Of a DNA stretch of 64,000 nucleotides, positions 1 to 8,657 are shown piece after piece; within the stretch, counting starts at the first letter, position 1; each line of letters opens with the position of its first letter. The translations under genes and the position numbers were made by a program. The DNA is taken from contig JABISF010000018.1 in the NCBI GenBank assembly GCA_018699935.1, positions 1 to 64,000 of the forward strand. The letters are read 5' to 3'. The notes below the pieces were generated by a model. The model saw only the letters and a list, made by a program, of their open reading frames with translations, was not told the origin of the DNA and made no database searches. Source of the DNA: Flavobacteriaceae bacterium (GTDB lineage Bacteria > Bacteroidota > Bacteroidia > Flavobacteriales > Flavobacteriaceae).

Positions 1-1
1 A

Positions 2-145
2 AAAAACTATGTAAAAATTGCTAAAACATCTGAATCAACCGCTACCAGAGATTTAGCAGATTTAGTTCAAAAAGAAATTTTGAATAAAACAGGAAATTTT
101 AAAAGTGCTAGGTATTGGTTGAATATCAATCAAAATAATAAGTGA
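2..145 (+). CDS. C-terminal end of a Fic-family-like protein (5' end outside window)
   Basis: An open frame enters from the left edge and ends at TGA 143-145, giving 47 residues. The stretch ESTATRDLADLVQKEIL followed by a TG-x-x-x-SARYW turn resembles the winged-helix tail found after the Fic domain in many bacterial Fic/DUF4172 proteins, where a typical sequence is ATRDLNDLVEKGIL. Fic proteins usually transfer AMP from ATP to target proteins, but the catalytic HPFx(D/E)GN motif would lie upstream and cannot be seen. Other winged-helix regulators could end in the same way. The identification rests only on this tail. Confidence 0.45.
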   Translation, partial: KNYVKIAKTSESTATRDLADLVQKEILNKTGNFKSARYWLNINQNNK

Positions 146-196
146 AAATTATAAAACAGAGGCTTTTTAATTTCAAAAAATTCGAGTTTTGATTTT

Positions 197-313
197 ATGA
201 GTTTTTTAGCCAAAAGATCGCATTCATTTTACCGGAAACTTTCGTTTCTCGCTAAAATTACACTTGCCAAAGGAGTGCCTTTGGAAACCCTGAATGCGGC
301 ATTATTGAAATAG
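197..313 (+). pseudogene. possible tyrosine-recombinase (integrase) remnant
   Basis: A 38-codon frame contains HSF followed 17 residues later by TLAKGVPLETLN. This resembles the catalytic region of Bacteroidota tyrosine recombinases, where HxFAT is followed by TLSNGVPIETVSKMLGH. The frame ends where the LGH motif should begin, and no flanking integrase sequence is visible. If the match is real, this is a short degraded fragment with no activity. It sits beside other broken genes, which fits an old mobile-element scar. A chance match in a short frame is possible. Confidence 0.3.
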
Positions 314-448
314 AATAACTCCCAACAAGGTTGGTTTTATTTTAGGGAGACAATTTTTTCGGAATTATTTCCAGTTCAACAAGCTAAAATTAAACGAAAA
401 AATCATTTGAATTTGATTTTTTCTATCTTTAAGTATAAACTGCAACCA

Positions 449-670
449 ATGACGACCATTACAATAGATAACGAATTAAATTTATCCAAGACACATTTCA
501 AAAGTATTGAGGAGTTTCAGATCGAAATTTTAATGATGAATGAGCGTTGGGAGCTTTCAAAGGAACATATTGGAATATTGAAAGCACGCGAAGAAGAAGC
601 GGATAATGCTAGCGATGATAGATTTTCTTGGGAAGAAGTAAAATCTAGTCTGCACCGAAAAAATATATAA
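449..670 (+). CDS. antitoxin-like addiction-module protein (orphan)
   Basis: A 73-residue acidic protein is read from the ATG at 449. The frame is open from 407, but the residues before MTTITIDNEL look non-coding. The C-terminal half (LSKEHIGILKAREEEAD, then SWEEVKSSL) matches the pattern of short Bacteroidota antitoxins paired with RelE/ParE-type toxins, in which a helix with the consensus LDERLEEADA is followed by SWEEVK. These antitoxins bind and silence the toxin and repress their own operon. The toxin gene normally follows within a few bases. Here the next bases belong to a headless nucleotidyltransferase fragment, so no cognate toxin is present. The call is by motif likeness only. Confidence 0.5.
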   Translation: MTTITIDNELNLSKTHFKSIEEFQIEILMMNERWELSKEHIGILKAREEEADNASDDRFSWEEVKSSLHRKNI

Positions 671-675
671 ATCAT

Positions 676-1317
676 GAACGGACCAAACCTTGGGGCATGG
701 GTCATGCGATGTTACTATGCAAAAATGCCATAAATGAAAATTTTGCCATAATTAATGCTGATGATTTTTATAGGAGACAAGCTTTTCAATCCATGGCTTC
801 ATTTTTAAAACAAACGGATTCAACTACCTATAATTTTGGTATGATTGCCTATTTATTGGAAAATACGGTATCCGACTATGGCTTTGTTTCAAGAGGAAAA
901 TGTGTCCTGGACTCAAAAAACTACCTTGCAAGCGTAAATGAAATAACCCAAATTGAGAAATCAAAAGAGAAACTCATTTATAAAGATGGACAAAACAATT
1001 TCAAAACTATAGAAGGAAATACGATGGTTTCCATGAACTTTTGGGGGCTTACTCCAAAATGTTTTGAGTTTGGACAAGAATTGTTTGAACAGTTTTTGGA
1101 AGAAAATAAATCAAATAGTAAAGCAGAGTATTATTTGCCTTCAATTGTCAATGAACTATTAAAATCAGGAAAAGCAACAGTAAAAACGTTGAAATCCAAT
1201 GCGAAATGGTTCGGGGTAACCTACAGTGAGGATAAACCGAAAGTTCAGCTGGAAATCAATCACTTATGAGCTTCCGGTGTTTACCCAAATAACCTTTGGA
1301 AAATTTTCACTAAATAA
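676..1317 (+). pseudogene. sugar-phosphate nucleotidyltransferase fragment, 5'-truncated with an in-frame stop
   Basis: The reading frame shows ERTKPWGMGHAM, FAIINADDFY, the MNFWGLTP region, and SGKATVKTLKSNAKWFGVTY. These are the middle and C-terminal motifs of a roughly 300-residue nucleotidyltransferase family (GlmU/UTP-glucose-1-phosphate uridylyltransferase-like fold). The N-terminal third, with the GGxGTR nucleotide-binding loop, is absent, and upstream bases in frame carry no start codon. The first usable ATG is 697, inside the conserved PWGxGHA motif. A TGA at 1267-1269 interrupts the frame. The next codons, still in frame, read ASGVYPNNLWK and end at TAA 1315-1317, which is the expected family C-terminus. 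Loss of the head plus a nonsense codon indicates a dead gene. Confidence 0.75.
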
Positions 1318-1341
1318 AATCACATAAAAATAAGACCCTTG

Positions 1342-3579
1342 TCAAGAAAGAAACGGCTGTTTATAATACCGTTTTCCGGTGGCTTTGTGTAATGCATTGG
1401 CTAAAGCCGCAAAGGTGGGAGGATAGGTGGGCTCGCCCAAACCGGTGGGAGCGATTTGATTTTCGACAAAATAGACGTCAATTTCTTTGGGTGCTTCTTT
1501 CATACGAATCATTCGATAATTGTGGAAATTATCTTTATTAGGAACTCCGTTTTCAAAGCTCAATTCGCCGTATAAGGCGGTACCAATCGAGTCAACTACG
1601 CCGCCTTCGGCCATATTTTTGGCGCTGTCGGGATTGACTACAATTCCACAATCGATGCCACAAATCACTTTATGAACCACTGGAACACCTGCTTCCACGG
1701 TCAACTCTAAAACTTGTGCCACATAGGTGTTGTGACAAAAATAGGAAGAGACTCCACGGTGTTTTTGATCGGTTGACGTTCCCCAATTGGATTTTACTTT
1801 AACCAATTCCAATACCCCGGCATAGCGTTTGGGGTCGTAATCATTATTAGTTCCAACGGGATTTGTTTGTGCGTTTAGAAGTAACTCCAAACGAAAATCA
1901 ATTGGGTCTTTCCCGGCGGCAGCAGCCACCTCATCCAAAAAAGACTGTTCGGCACTAGCCATAAAATTGGAGCGAGGGGCCCGAAAAGAACCTACGGTTA
2001 TATTGGTGTCTATCGTCCAATCTTCTGCCAAATAGTTGGGAACGGCTCCGGCGGGAAATCGATTTTCCGACAAAGGACTCTCTGGGATCCCCCCTGCATT
2101 AACATGAAATGCAATCAAGTTGCCTTGGGCATCCAAACCGGCTTTGTATTTGATTTGATAGGAAGGGCGATATATCCCATCGGTCATATCATCCTCTCGG
2201 GTATAGACCAATTTGACAGGGGCTTCCATTTTCTGAGAAATCAAAGCGGCTTCCACCAACCAATGAGCATAGGATCTACGTCCGTAACCTCCACCCAAAC
2301 GAGACATTTTAATATCGATATTTTCTAAAGGAATCCCCAATCGGGCAGCCAAGGTTTGTTCAGTAAATTCCGGTTTTTGAAGTGGTCCGATCAATTCCGC
2401 TTTGCCTCCTTTCACATCGGCAAAAAAGTTCATAGGCTCCATACAATTATGCGCCAAAAAAGGAGCCGTATAGGTGCTTTCTATCACTTTTGCTGCTCTT
2501 TTAAAGGCCGCTTCTGGATTCCCGTCTTTTCTTCTTACTTGTGCGGGCTGTTGCGCTCTCGCTTCCATTTGACGATAGTGATCGTCCGTGTTTTCCAATC
2601 CGGCTGGTGTATGCTGTTCCCACTTCACCCCAAATCGACTTCGGGTCTCGGTGGAACTTTTAATGGGTGCACACTCGATTTGCAATTCCTTTTTGGCCTG
2701 CAGCACTTCCCAAGTGGAATCCCCAACAATTACTGCAACCTCATTAAACGTTCTGGTATCAAAAAATTGTTTTTCAAAGTCATCATTAAAAACCTTGATA
2801 ATAAACACATCTTTGATCCCCGGCATCGATTTCACTCGATCCGTTGTGATGGCTTTGAGCTGTAGCCCAAAAGCCGGAGGATGAACAATCATCGCGGTGA
2901 GCATCCCTGCACGTTGGGCATCTATTCCAAATAGGGGTTTGCCGGTTATAATATTTTTGGTTTCTACATTTTTTTGAGAATTCCCAATGATCGTAAAATC
3001 TGCTATTGCTTTTAAATTTACTTTTTCAGGCACAGCTCTTTTGGCTGCCAAAGAAGCGAGTTCGCCATAGCCCATGGATTTTCCTTGGTTTTGGTGATAT
3101 ACCCTGCCTTTTTGGGTACTCAGCTCGTCTAGACCGACGTTCCAAAGTTCCGCCGCAGCTTCCATCAACATGGTTTTAGCACTGGCACCTGCCATCCTCA
3201 AGCCCGACCAACCTCTCCGCAAGGCCTGACTTCCTCCGATAAATTGAAAACTAAAAGCCGCTGTGTCTAATGGAGCTTGCTCCACAAGCACAGCACTCCA
3301 ATCGACATCCAACTCATCCGCCACAATCATGGGCATGGAGGTTTTTACGTTTTGCCCACCCTCGGGATTGGGAGATAAAATGGTGACTAATCCGTTCTCC
3401 CCTATTTTTAAATAACTGTTGATTTCAAACCATTCCTCCGGCAACTCTTTTTCCATAGCTCCGTCGGAGAGGGATTGACAGGAGTTTAAAAAACTAAAGC
3501 CCAAAACAAGTCCCCCACTTGCTAAACTAGTGTTTTGAATAAATGCACGTCTCCCTAATGTGGTTTTGATTGTTGTCAT
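1342..3579 (-). CDS. molybdenum hydroxylase large subunit, IorB/aldehyde-oxidase type, Tat-exported
   Basis: This 745-residue protein belongs to the xanthine dehydrogenase/aldehyde oxidase molybdopterin-binding subunits, closest in layout to isoquinoline 1-oxidoreductase beta subunit. It should bind a molybdopterin cytosine dinucleotide cofactor and hydroxylate an aldehyde or N-heterocycle using water. The N-terminus has a twin-arginine signal (GRRAFIQ, residues 9-15) followed by a hydrophobic stretch ending in LNSC, so it may also be lipid-anchored. Visible family motifs are GGGYGRRS in the middle and GLGEPTYPP near the C-terminus, where Glu716 corresponds to the catalytic glutamate. The usual small [2Fe-2S] partner subunit is not adjacent. 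It is transcribed alone and leftward; the substrate cannot be inferred. Confidence 0.85.
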   Translation of the reverse strand: MTTIKTTLGRRAFIQNTSLASGGLVLGFSFLNSCQSLSDGAMEKELPEEWFEINSYLKIGENGLVTILSPNPEGGQNVKTSMPMIVADELDVDWSAVLVEQAPLDTAAFSFQFIGGSQALRRGWSGLRMAGASAKTMLMEAAAELWNVGLDELSTQKGRVYHQNQGKSMGYGELASLAAKRAVPEKVNLKAIADFTIIGNSQKNVETKNIITGKPLFGIDAQRAGMLTAMIVHPPAFGLQLKAITTDRVKSMPGIKDVFIIKVFNDDFEKQFFDTRTFNEVAVIVGDSTWEVLQAKKELQIECAPIKSSTETRSRFGVKWEQHTPAGLENTDDHYRQMEARAQQPAQVRRKDGNPEAAFKRAAKVIESTYTAPFLAHNCMEPMNFFADVKGGKAELIGPLQKPEFTEQTLAARLGIPLENIDIKMSRLGGGYGRRSYAHWLVEAALISQKMEAPVKLVYTREDDMTDGIYRPSYQIKYKAGLDAQGNLIAFHVNAGGIPESPLSENRFPAGAVPNYLAEDWTIDTNITVGSFRAPRSNFMASAEQSFLDEVAAAAGKDPIDFRLELLLNAQTNPVGTNNDYDPKRYAGVLELVKVKSNWGTSTDQKHRGVSSYFCHNTYVAQVLELTVEAGVPVVHKVICGIDCGIVVNPDSAKNMAEGGVVDSIGTALYGELSFENGVPNKDNFHNYRMIRMKEAPKEIDVYFVENQIAPTGLGEPTYPPTFAALANALHKATGKRYYKQPFLS

Positions 3580-3757
3580 TGCTTAAAAATTTAGTTCATT
3601 TAATAAAGAAAAAAAATGCCTCGCTATCAAAGATAACAATCATCACAAGGATTTTTAAAACCACCGTATAAAAATTATCTTTTTCAATAAAACAAAAAGC
3701 CCAAGTTTGTAGATTCAGACGCAATTCCCGTATTAATCTTTATTCCCTGTTAATTTT

Positions 3758-3765
3758 TATCTTTG
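3758..3765 (+). promoter_or_regulatory. Bacteroidota -7 promoter element for the CPA1 antiporter
   Basis: TATCTTTG is an exact match to TAnnTTTG and lies 13 bases before the ATG at 3779. No clear -33 TTTG is seen at the usual spacing, so the leader would be very short. Confidence 0.45.
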
Positions 3766-3778
3766 GCTAAAATTTTTC

Positions 3779-5047
3779 ATGAGTTTATTGGATCTTACTA
3801 CCCTGCTAATTTCCCTTGCAGCCGTTTTTTCAATCATCAATCTAAGGCTTCTCAAACTGCCTCAAACCATCGGTTTGATGACATTGGCGATCGCTTTGTC
3901 CATGGCCGTTTTGGTGGGAGGATTGATTTCTCCAAAATTTTTAGCCTTTGTGACCACCCTTACGCAGCAATTCGATTTTAGTGATCTTTTGGTCAACATC
4001 ATGCTGCCGTTCTTGCTTTTTGCGGGAGCCATCAGTGTGGACGTTCACAAATTATTGAAAGATAAACTCACCATTTTACTCTTGGCGGGTGTGGGTATCC
4101 TTTTTTCAACTTTCGCCGTGGGTTCCGGACTCTATTGGTTGATTGAACAACCCCTGCTCGGGGTCAACGACTTGGGAATTGACTATGTGGACTGCCTGTT
4201 GTTTGGAGCACTTATTGCCCCCACCGATCCTATTGCCGTTTTGGCCATGGTTAAAAAAATGAATTTATCCTCCGAAACCGAAACACGAATCGCCGGGGAG
4301 TCGCTGTTTAATGACGGGATTGGGGTGGTTGTTTTTTTGACCTTGTTGAGTGTGAAAACAGAAGGGATTGATCAAGTGAGTGCCCAAAGTGTAATCAGCT
4401 TGTTTGCTTCAGAAGTCTTGGGCGGTGTTTTTTTAGGGGCTATTATGGGTTTTTTAGGATTAAAAATCGTCAAGTATATAGAAAACGAGCATACCGAATT
4501 GGAGGTGTTGATCACCCTTTCATTGGTGTTGTTGCTTCCTGTCATCTCCAGACAATTTCACTTTTCTGCCGTTCTAGGGGTAGTGGTCATGGGCTTGTTC
4601 CTCAACCAAAATATTGATGCCGATAAAAAAACAGACGGGGTGCAAAAAGCCATGGGCGAATACGTCTATAAATTTTGGCATCTTTTGGATGAAACCCTAA
4701 ATGCTATACTGTTCATCTTGATCGGTTTTGAAATCATCCCCATATTGCAAAACTTCGATTTCAACTACATTTTCATTGTCCTCATCGTCATTGTTTTGGT
4801 GGTGGTGTCAAGAGCAATTGGAGTTTATATTCCCATCAAAATTCTATCTTTCAAAAAAACATTTGAAAAAAATACGGCACTCATCCTAACATGGGGTGGG
4901 CTACGGGGAGGATTGAGCATCGCCTTGGCACTGAACCTACCCGACGGTGATGGTTCCGGCAAAGATTTGATCCTTATCCTTACCTATGGCGTAGTACTTT
5001 TCACCATATTAGGACAAGGGTTGACCCTCAAAAAAATCGTGCAGTAA
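3779..5047 (+). CDS. Na+(K+)/H+ antiporter, CPA1/NhaP family
   Basis: A 422-residue polytopic inner-membrane protein with about a dozen hydrophobic segments, matching the usual length of a CPA1 exchanger without a large cytoplasmic tail. The ion-binding region reads APTDPIAVLAM, containing the family Asp pair region, followed by GESLFNDGIGVVVF, a strong NhaP/NHE signature. GGLRGGLSIALAL near the C-terminus is the conserved arginine-containing segment of the last helices. The expected role is exchange of cytoplasmic sodium or potassium for external protons for pH and salt homeostasis, useful in a marine organism. Ion specificity cannot be read from sequence. It appears monocistronic with its own promoter. 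Confidence 0.9.
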   Translation: MSLLDLTTLLISLAAVFSIINLRLLKLPQTIGLMTLAIALSMAVLVGGLISPKFLAFVTTLTQQFDFSDLLVNIMLPFLLFAGAISVDVHKLLKDKLTILLLAGVGILFSTFAVGSGLYWLIEQPLLGVNDLGIDYVDCLLFGALIAPTDPIAVLAMVKKMNLSSETETRIAGESLFNDGIGVVVFLTLLSVKTEGIDQVSAQSVISLFASEVLGGVFLGAIMGFLGLKIVKYIENEHTELEVLITLSLVLLLPVISRQFHFSAVLGVVVMGLFLNQNIDADKKTDGVQKAMGEYVYKFWHLLDETLNAILFILIGFEIIPILQNFDFNYIFIVLIVIVLVVVSRAIGVYIPIKILSFKKTFEKNTALILTWGGLRGGLSIALALNLPDGDGSGKDLILILTYGVVLFTILGQGLTLKKIVQ

Positions 5048-5135
5048 ACACCGCTCCCAAAGCACACTCTCAAGCGAAGATTTTCTTTTATTGAAAAAAT
5101 GTAATATATTTCTATGAATCATAAATATATTTATC

Positions 5136-5864
5136 ATGAAGAGCGTTGCGTTAAAATCCTTTTTCTATTTTATTTCCATCGTAGCTTCGTTTCAAATTGA
5201 CGGTTATCGGGATCATCTGGCAGAATTGGATGAATTAGACAAAGCGGTGATTACTTTGGGCGAAGAAATTTATTCCAATATTGATTATGCCAAGGAGCAT
5301 CTACAGCAAGTCAAAAACCTTCGGTATATGAACGAGTTTGTGGTAGCAAATTTTTACACCTTTACCATCAAAGAGTTGGAGAATATCCATGACAACAATC
5401 CATTTCTGCACGTATATGACCTCAACAATCAAATCAATTATATAAAAAAATACAGCCCCTCCACCACAGAACAATTATTGGGCGGTTGGTTGGCCTTCGA
5501 ACCCGATAATATCTTTTTTCAATCCATGCTCAACTCGGGCGATTTGTTGAGCATCAAAAATCCGGCTTTGGCAAAAGAGATTCAGTCGCTTTACACCAAA
5601 CAATCTGAGCGCGTTAAGGGCATGGCATTATTTACCGGAGAGGTGGGAAACAACGTCTTGGATTGGTTTGTCAGCGAACAAAACAAATACAATACGGATA
5701 TCAGTTTTAACGAAGTTTTGATCAAAAATCGCAATCAAAAATTAAAAAATGTCTTGGTTTTCAAATTGGCGGTTCTCAACGATCGGATTACCGACATCGA
5801 AAATTACATTCACTCATTGCAAAATTGTGTGAAAATAATCAGCGAAGAATACAAAGCCATTTAA
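5136..5864 (+). CDS. one-span membrane protein of unknown function, DUF6090-like layout
   Basis: A 242-residue protein with a single N-terminal hydrophobic segment (about residues 7-20) followed by a long, mostly helical region. The segment FFQSMLNSGDLLSIKNPALAKEIQSLY resembles the conserved core of flavobacterial DUF6090-type proteins, which have one N-terminal span and a helical soluble domain containing a SSGxLxxIxNxxLxxxI pattern. No catalytic motif is visible. It lies between the antiporter and the convergent rmuC with only 9 bases to the rmuC stop. A protein of comparable layout is encoded at 36606-37475. The function is unknown. Confidence 0.65.
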   Translation: MKSVALKSFFYFISIVASFQIDGYRDHLAELDELDKAVITLGEEIYSNIDYAKEHLQQVKNLRYMNEFVVANFYTFTIKELENIHDNNPFLHVYDLNNQINYIKKYSPSTTEQLLGGWLAFEPDNIFFQSMLNSGDLLSIKNPALAKEIQSLYTKQSERVKGMALFTGEVGNNVLDWFVSEQNKYNTDISFNEVLIKNRNQKLKNVLVFKLAVLNDRITDIENYIHSLQNCVKIISEEYKAI

Positions 5865-5873
5865 CTCAAGGAC

Positions 5874-7160
5874 TTAGTCCTCCGTATCCAAAAGCTTGGG
5901 AGGCTCGATAATGGCAGGGGTTTCCAATTGTTCCACCCCTTTCAGTTTCGATTGCATCATCCGGGTGCGGGTTCCCACCAGTTGTTCGATTTCGTTATTG
6001 GCTTCGTTGATTTTCTTCTGCGCTTTTTCCAATACTCCTCCAAAGGTGTTAAACTCTTTTTTCACCGCTGCCAAAACGTTCCACACCTCACTGCTGCGTT
6101 TTTGAATGGCAAGGGTTTTAAAGCCCATTTGCAAACTGTTGAGCATCGCCGCCATGGTCGTTGGTCCTGTTACTACAATTTTGTATTCCCGTTGCAATAA
6201 AGCAATCATATCCGGCTGTCGAACCACTTCGGCAAAAAGACCTTCCATGGGCAGAAACATCATGGCAAAATCCGTAGTGTTGGGCGGGTCGATGTATTTG
6301 GTGGAAATGTCCTTGGCAAACTTTTTGACGGATTGCAACAGGGCTTTGATGGAAGCATCAATCACCAGTGGATCTCCCACATCGTAGGCATTTTGAAGGC
6401 GCAGGTAATCTTCTTGGGGAAATTTGGCGTCGATGGGAAGATAAACCGGTTTGCCATGGGGCGTATTTCCGGGCAATTTGATAGCAAATTCAACCATGGC
6501 ATCGGAGCCCTGTTTGGTTTTTACATTGGTTTCGTATTGATCGGGAGCCAAGACCTGCTCCAAAATATTTCCCAATTGAATTTCGCCCAACACCCCTCGT
6601 GTTTTTACATTGCTCAACACTTTTTTCAGGTCGCCTACACCAGAGGCTAAATTTTGCATTTCGCCAAGCCCCTCTTGCACTTTCAACAGTTGTTTGGTTA
6701 CCATTTCAAAGGATTTCCCCAATCGATCTTCCAAAGTTTTATGAAGCTTTTCGTCCACCGTTTCTCGCATCCGCTCCAAACGCAATTCTGTGGTTTTAAT
6801 CATCTCTTCTTGTTTCACTTTCATGGCGTCAAATTTTTCTCTTTGAAGCGCATTAAAGGCATTGACATTTTTGGTGAAGGTTTCCTCAAAATCCTTTAGG
6901 GTGGTTCGAAGTTCCTCCCGATCCTCTTTGGCTTTTTGGGCAAGGGTTTCATTCAGTCGTTGAATACTTTGGGTCAATTCATCCCTATTTTCTTTTAAAT
7001 TTTTGGAAAGCTCCTCCCGATTTAACAAAAACTCCTTTTGTAATTGGGTTCTTATGGAGGCTTCTAAGTCTGAATTCGAGCCGGAACTGGAAAGCTTAAA
7101 AATAAGATAGAGTAAGAGTATTGCTGAAAGTATCGAAAAAACAAGAACTACCGTTTCCAT
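5874..7160 (-). CDS. rmuC: DNA recombination protein RmuC
   Basis: The 428-residue protein has an N-terminal membrane anchor (residues 3-22), a long charged coiled coil to about residue 180, and then the RmuC domain. The domain shows GVLGEIQLGNILEQVL, YLPIDAKFPQEDYLRL and FAMMFLPMEGLFAEV, all typical of the family. RmuC is a presumed endonuclease-fold protein that limits inversions at short inverted repeats; its biochemical activity is poorly defined. The order anchor, coiled coil, nuclease-like domain and the length agree with the family. It is transcribed alone, leftward. Confidence 0.93.
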   Translation of the reverse strand: METVVLVFSILSAILLLYLIFKLSSSGSNSDLEASIRTQLQKEFLLNREELSKNLKENRDELTQSIQRLNETLAQKAKEDREELRTTLKDFEETFTKNVNAFNALQREKFDAMKVKQEEMIKTTELRLERMRETVDEKLHKTLEDRLGKSFEMVTKQLLKVQEGLGEMQNLASGVGDLKKVLSNVKTRGVLGEIQLGNILEQVLAPDQYETNVKTKQGSDAMVEFAIKLPGNTPHGKPVYLPIDAKFPQEDYLRLQNAYDVGDPLVIDASIKALLQSVKKFAKDISTKYIDPPNTTDFAMMFLPMEGLFAEVVRQPDMIALLQREYKIVVTGPTTMAAMLNSLQMGFKTLAIQKRSSEVWNVLAAVKKEFNTFGGVLEKAQKKINEANNEIEQLVGTRTRMMQSKLKGVEQLETPAIIEPPKLLDTED

Positions 7161-7262
7161 GAGGAGTGATTTTAGACTTTAAAAGTAAGGAAAGCAAAAC
7201 AATTAGCCCCAAAATAGAACAAGGCGCTTTTGATTTCTTTTTAAAAAAAATTGAAAAAAAAA

Positions 7263-8657
7263 TTAGTTTTCTAGTGTGGAGGTCAGGCTGTATTTTAATT
7301 TTTTCTCAATGGCCATAATCATTTCGTTGGCAATATCTATTCCTGTAGCGTTTTCAATGCCCTCTAGTCCAGGAGAAGAATTTACTTCCAATAACAAAGG
7401 ACCCTTGTTGGATCGAATAATATCGACTCCGGCCACGGCGAGGTTCAATATTTTGGCTGCCTTAATCGCCAGTTTTCGTTCCTGCGCAGTGATTTTTACT
7501 TTTTTGGCCGTTCCACCCATGTGGATATTGGATCGGAATTCTCCTTTGGGAGCCGTGCGTTCTATGGAAGCAACCACTTTGCCGTTGACCACAAAACACC
7601 GTAAATCTTTTCCGGCAGCTTCTTTGATGAATTCTTGAACCAAAATATTGGCTTGCAAACTCTTAAATGCATTGATTACACTTTCTGCGGCTTTGTTGGT
7701 TTCGGCAGAAACCACACCTTTTCCCTGAGCGCTTTGCAAAAGTTTAATCACCAAAGGAGCACCGCCCACCATAGAAATCAAATCTTTGGTGTCCAAGGGA
7801 GACTTGGCAAAACCGGTGATTGGAATATCAATATTATTGGCAGAAAAAAGTTGACTGGAAAACAATTTATCCCGAGACTGAGTAATCGCGGTGTCCGTAT
7901 TTAGGCAATAGGTTCCTATGGATTTAAACTGTCGCAAAAGAGCACAACCATAAAAAGTCATACTGGGTCGAATGCGGGGTATGATCGCGTCCAAATCTTC
8001 CAAAATTGTTCCTCCTCGATAGCGCACTTCGGGCGTATTGGTGTCCAAGCGCATATAGCATTGCTGAATGTTGTAAAAATGCATTTCATGTCCACGCGCT
8101 TCTCCGGCTTCAATGATGCGTTTGTTGCTGTATAAGTTTTTGTCGGTGGCCAACAAGCCAATTTTTAAACCTGATTTTTTGTGCATCAAGTAGCTGTACA
8201 TTGAAAACAGCTTTTCATCAGAAATGGCTCCTTTTAGATAGCGTTTCGAAGGATCGACCAAAAAACGATTGCGCATGGCTTCGCGCCCGAGCAGCATCCG
8301 GAAATCCATTCCATCGCGGTTGGCAAGAGTCAATTCGATATCAAACGTTTCTGTTCCCAAGGTGATTGCCGCTTTGACGGCATAGCGCTTTTCTGCAATC
8401 CCCGAGGAGCTTTTCACCACCCGTGTTCCGGTAAGGGGGGCTTGGCATTCAATGGTAATACTCAAATTGTCTTGAACCGGATTGATTTCAAAGGAGACCC
8501 ACGAATTCTTTCCTTTATTAAATTTTTTGATGTGTGTCGCTTGGATGGAGGAGGTTTTTGCCCCGGAATCGATGCGTGCTTTTATGGCGGGAATTTTCAA
8601 TCCCTCAAAACTACACCACTCCTCGCTACCTATGATACTCAGTTGGGAATCACTCAT
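7263..8657 (-). CDS. RimK-type alpha-L-glutamate ligase fused to an N-terminal RimB-like protease domain
   Basis: Residues 1 to about 150 form a RimB/ATP-dependent zinc protease-like domain (retropepsin-like fold) with the motif RIDSGAKTSSIQA and a later GREAMRNRFLVDPS. From about residue 165 a RimK-type ATP-grasp ligase follows: LKIGLLATDKNLYSNKRI, then PLVIKLLQSAQGKGV for the ATP loop, DLRCFVVNGKVVAS, and VAGVDIIRSNKGPLLLEVNSSPGLEGIE with the metal-binding Glu and Asn. RimK ligases add glutamate to protein C-termini such as ribosomal protein S6 or to small peptides. In a RimB-RimK pair the protease trims the added glutamates, so the fusion could combine making and trimming. The target is unknown. 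The start is the ATG at 8657. Confidence 0.88.
   Translation of the reverse strand: MSDSQLSIIGSEEWCSFEGLKIPAIKARIDSGAKTSSIQATHIKKFNKGKNSWVSFEINPVQDNLSITIECQAPLTGTRVVKSSSGIAEKRYAVKAAITLGTETFDIELTLANRDGMDFRMLLGREAMRNRFLVDPSKRYLKGAISDEKLFSMYSYLMHKKSGLKIGLLATDKNLYSNKRIIEAGEARGHEMHFYNIQQCYMRLDTNTPEVRYRGGTILEDLDAIIPRIRPSMTFYGCALLRQFKSIGTYCLNTDTAITQSRDKLFSSQLFSANNIDIPITGFAKSPLDTKDLISMVGGAPLVIKLLQSAQGKGVVSAETNKAAESVINAFKSLQANILVQEFIKEAAGKDLRCFVVNGKVVASIERTAPKGEFRSNIHMGGTAKKVKITAQERKLAIKAAKILNLAVAGVDIIRSNKGPLLLEVNSSPGLEGIENATGIDIANEMIMAIEKKLKYSLTSTLEN

Noticed and set aside
322-345. CCAAC-aag-GGTTGG-like hairpin with T-rich tail after the recombinase remnant
   Set aside because: The stem is only about 5 bp in AT-rich DNA with no intact gene to terminate.
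2104-2865. Long plus-strand frames opposite the molybdenum hydroxylase gene
   Set aside because: Antisense shadows of a strongly supported gene, with no domain character.
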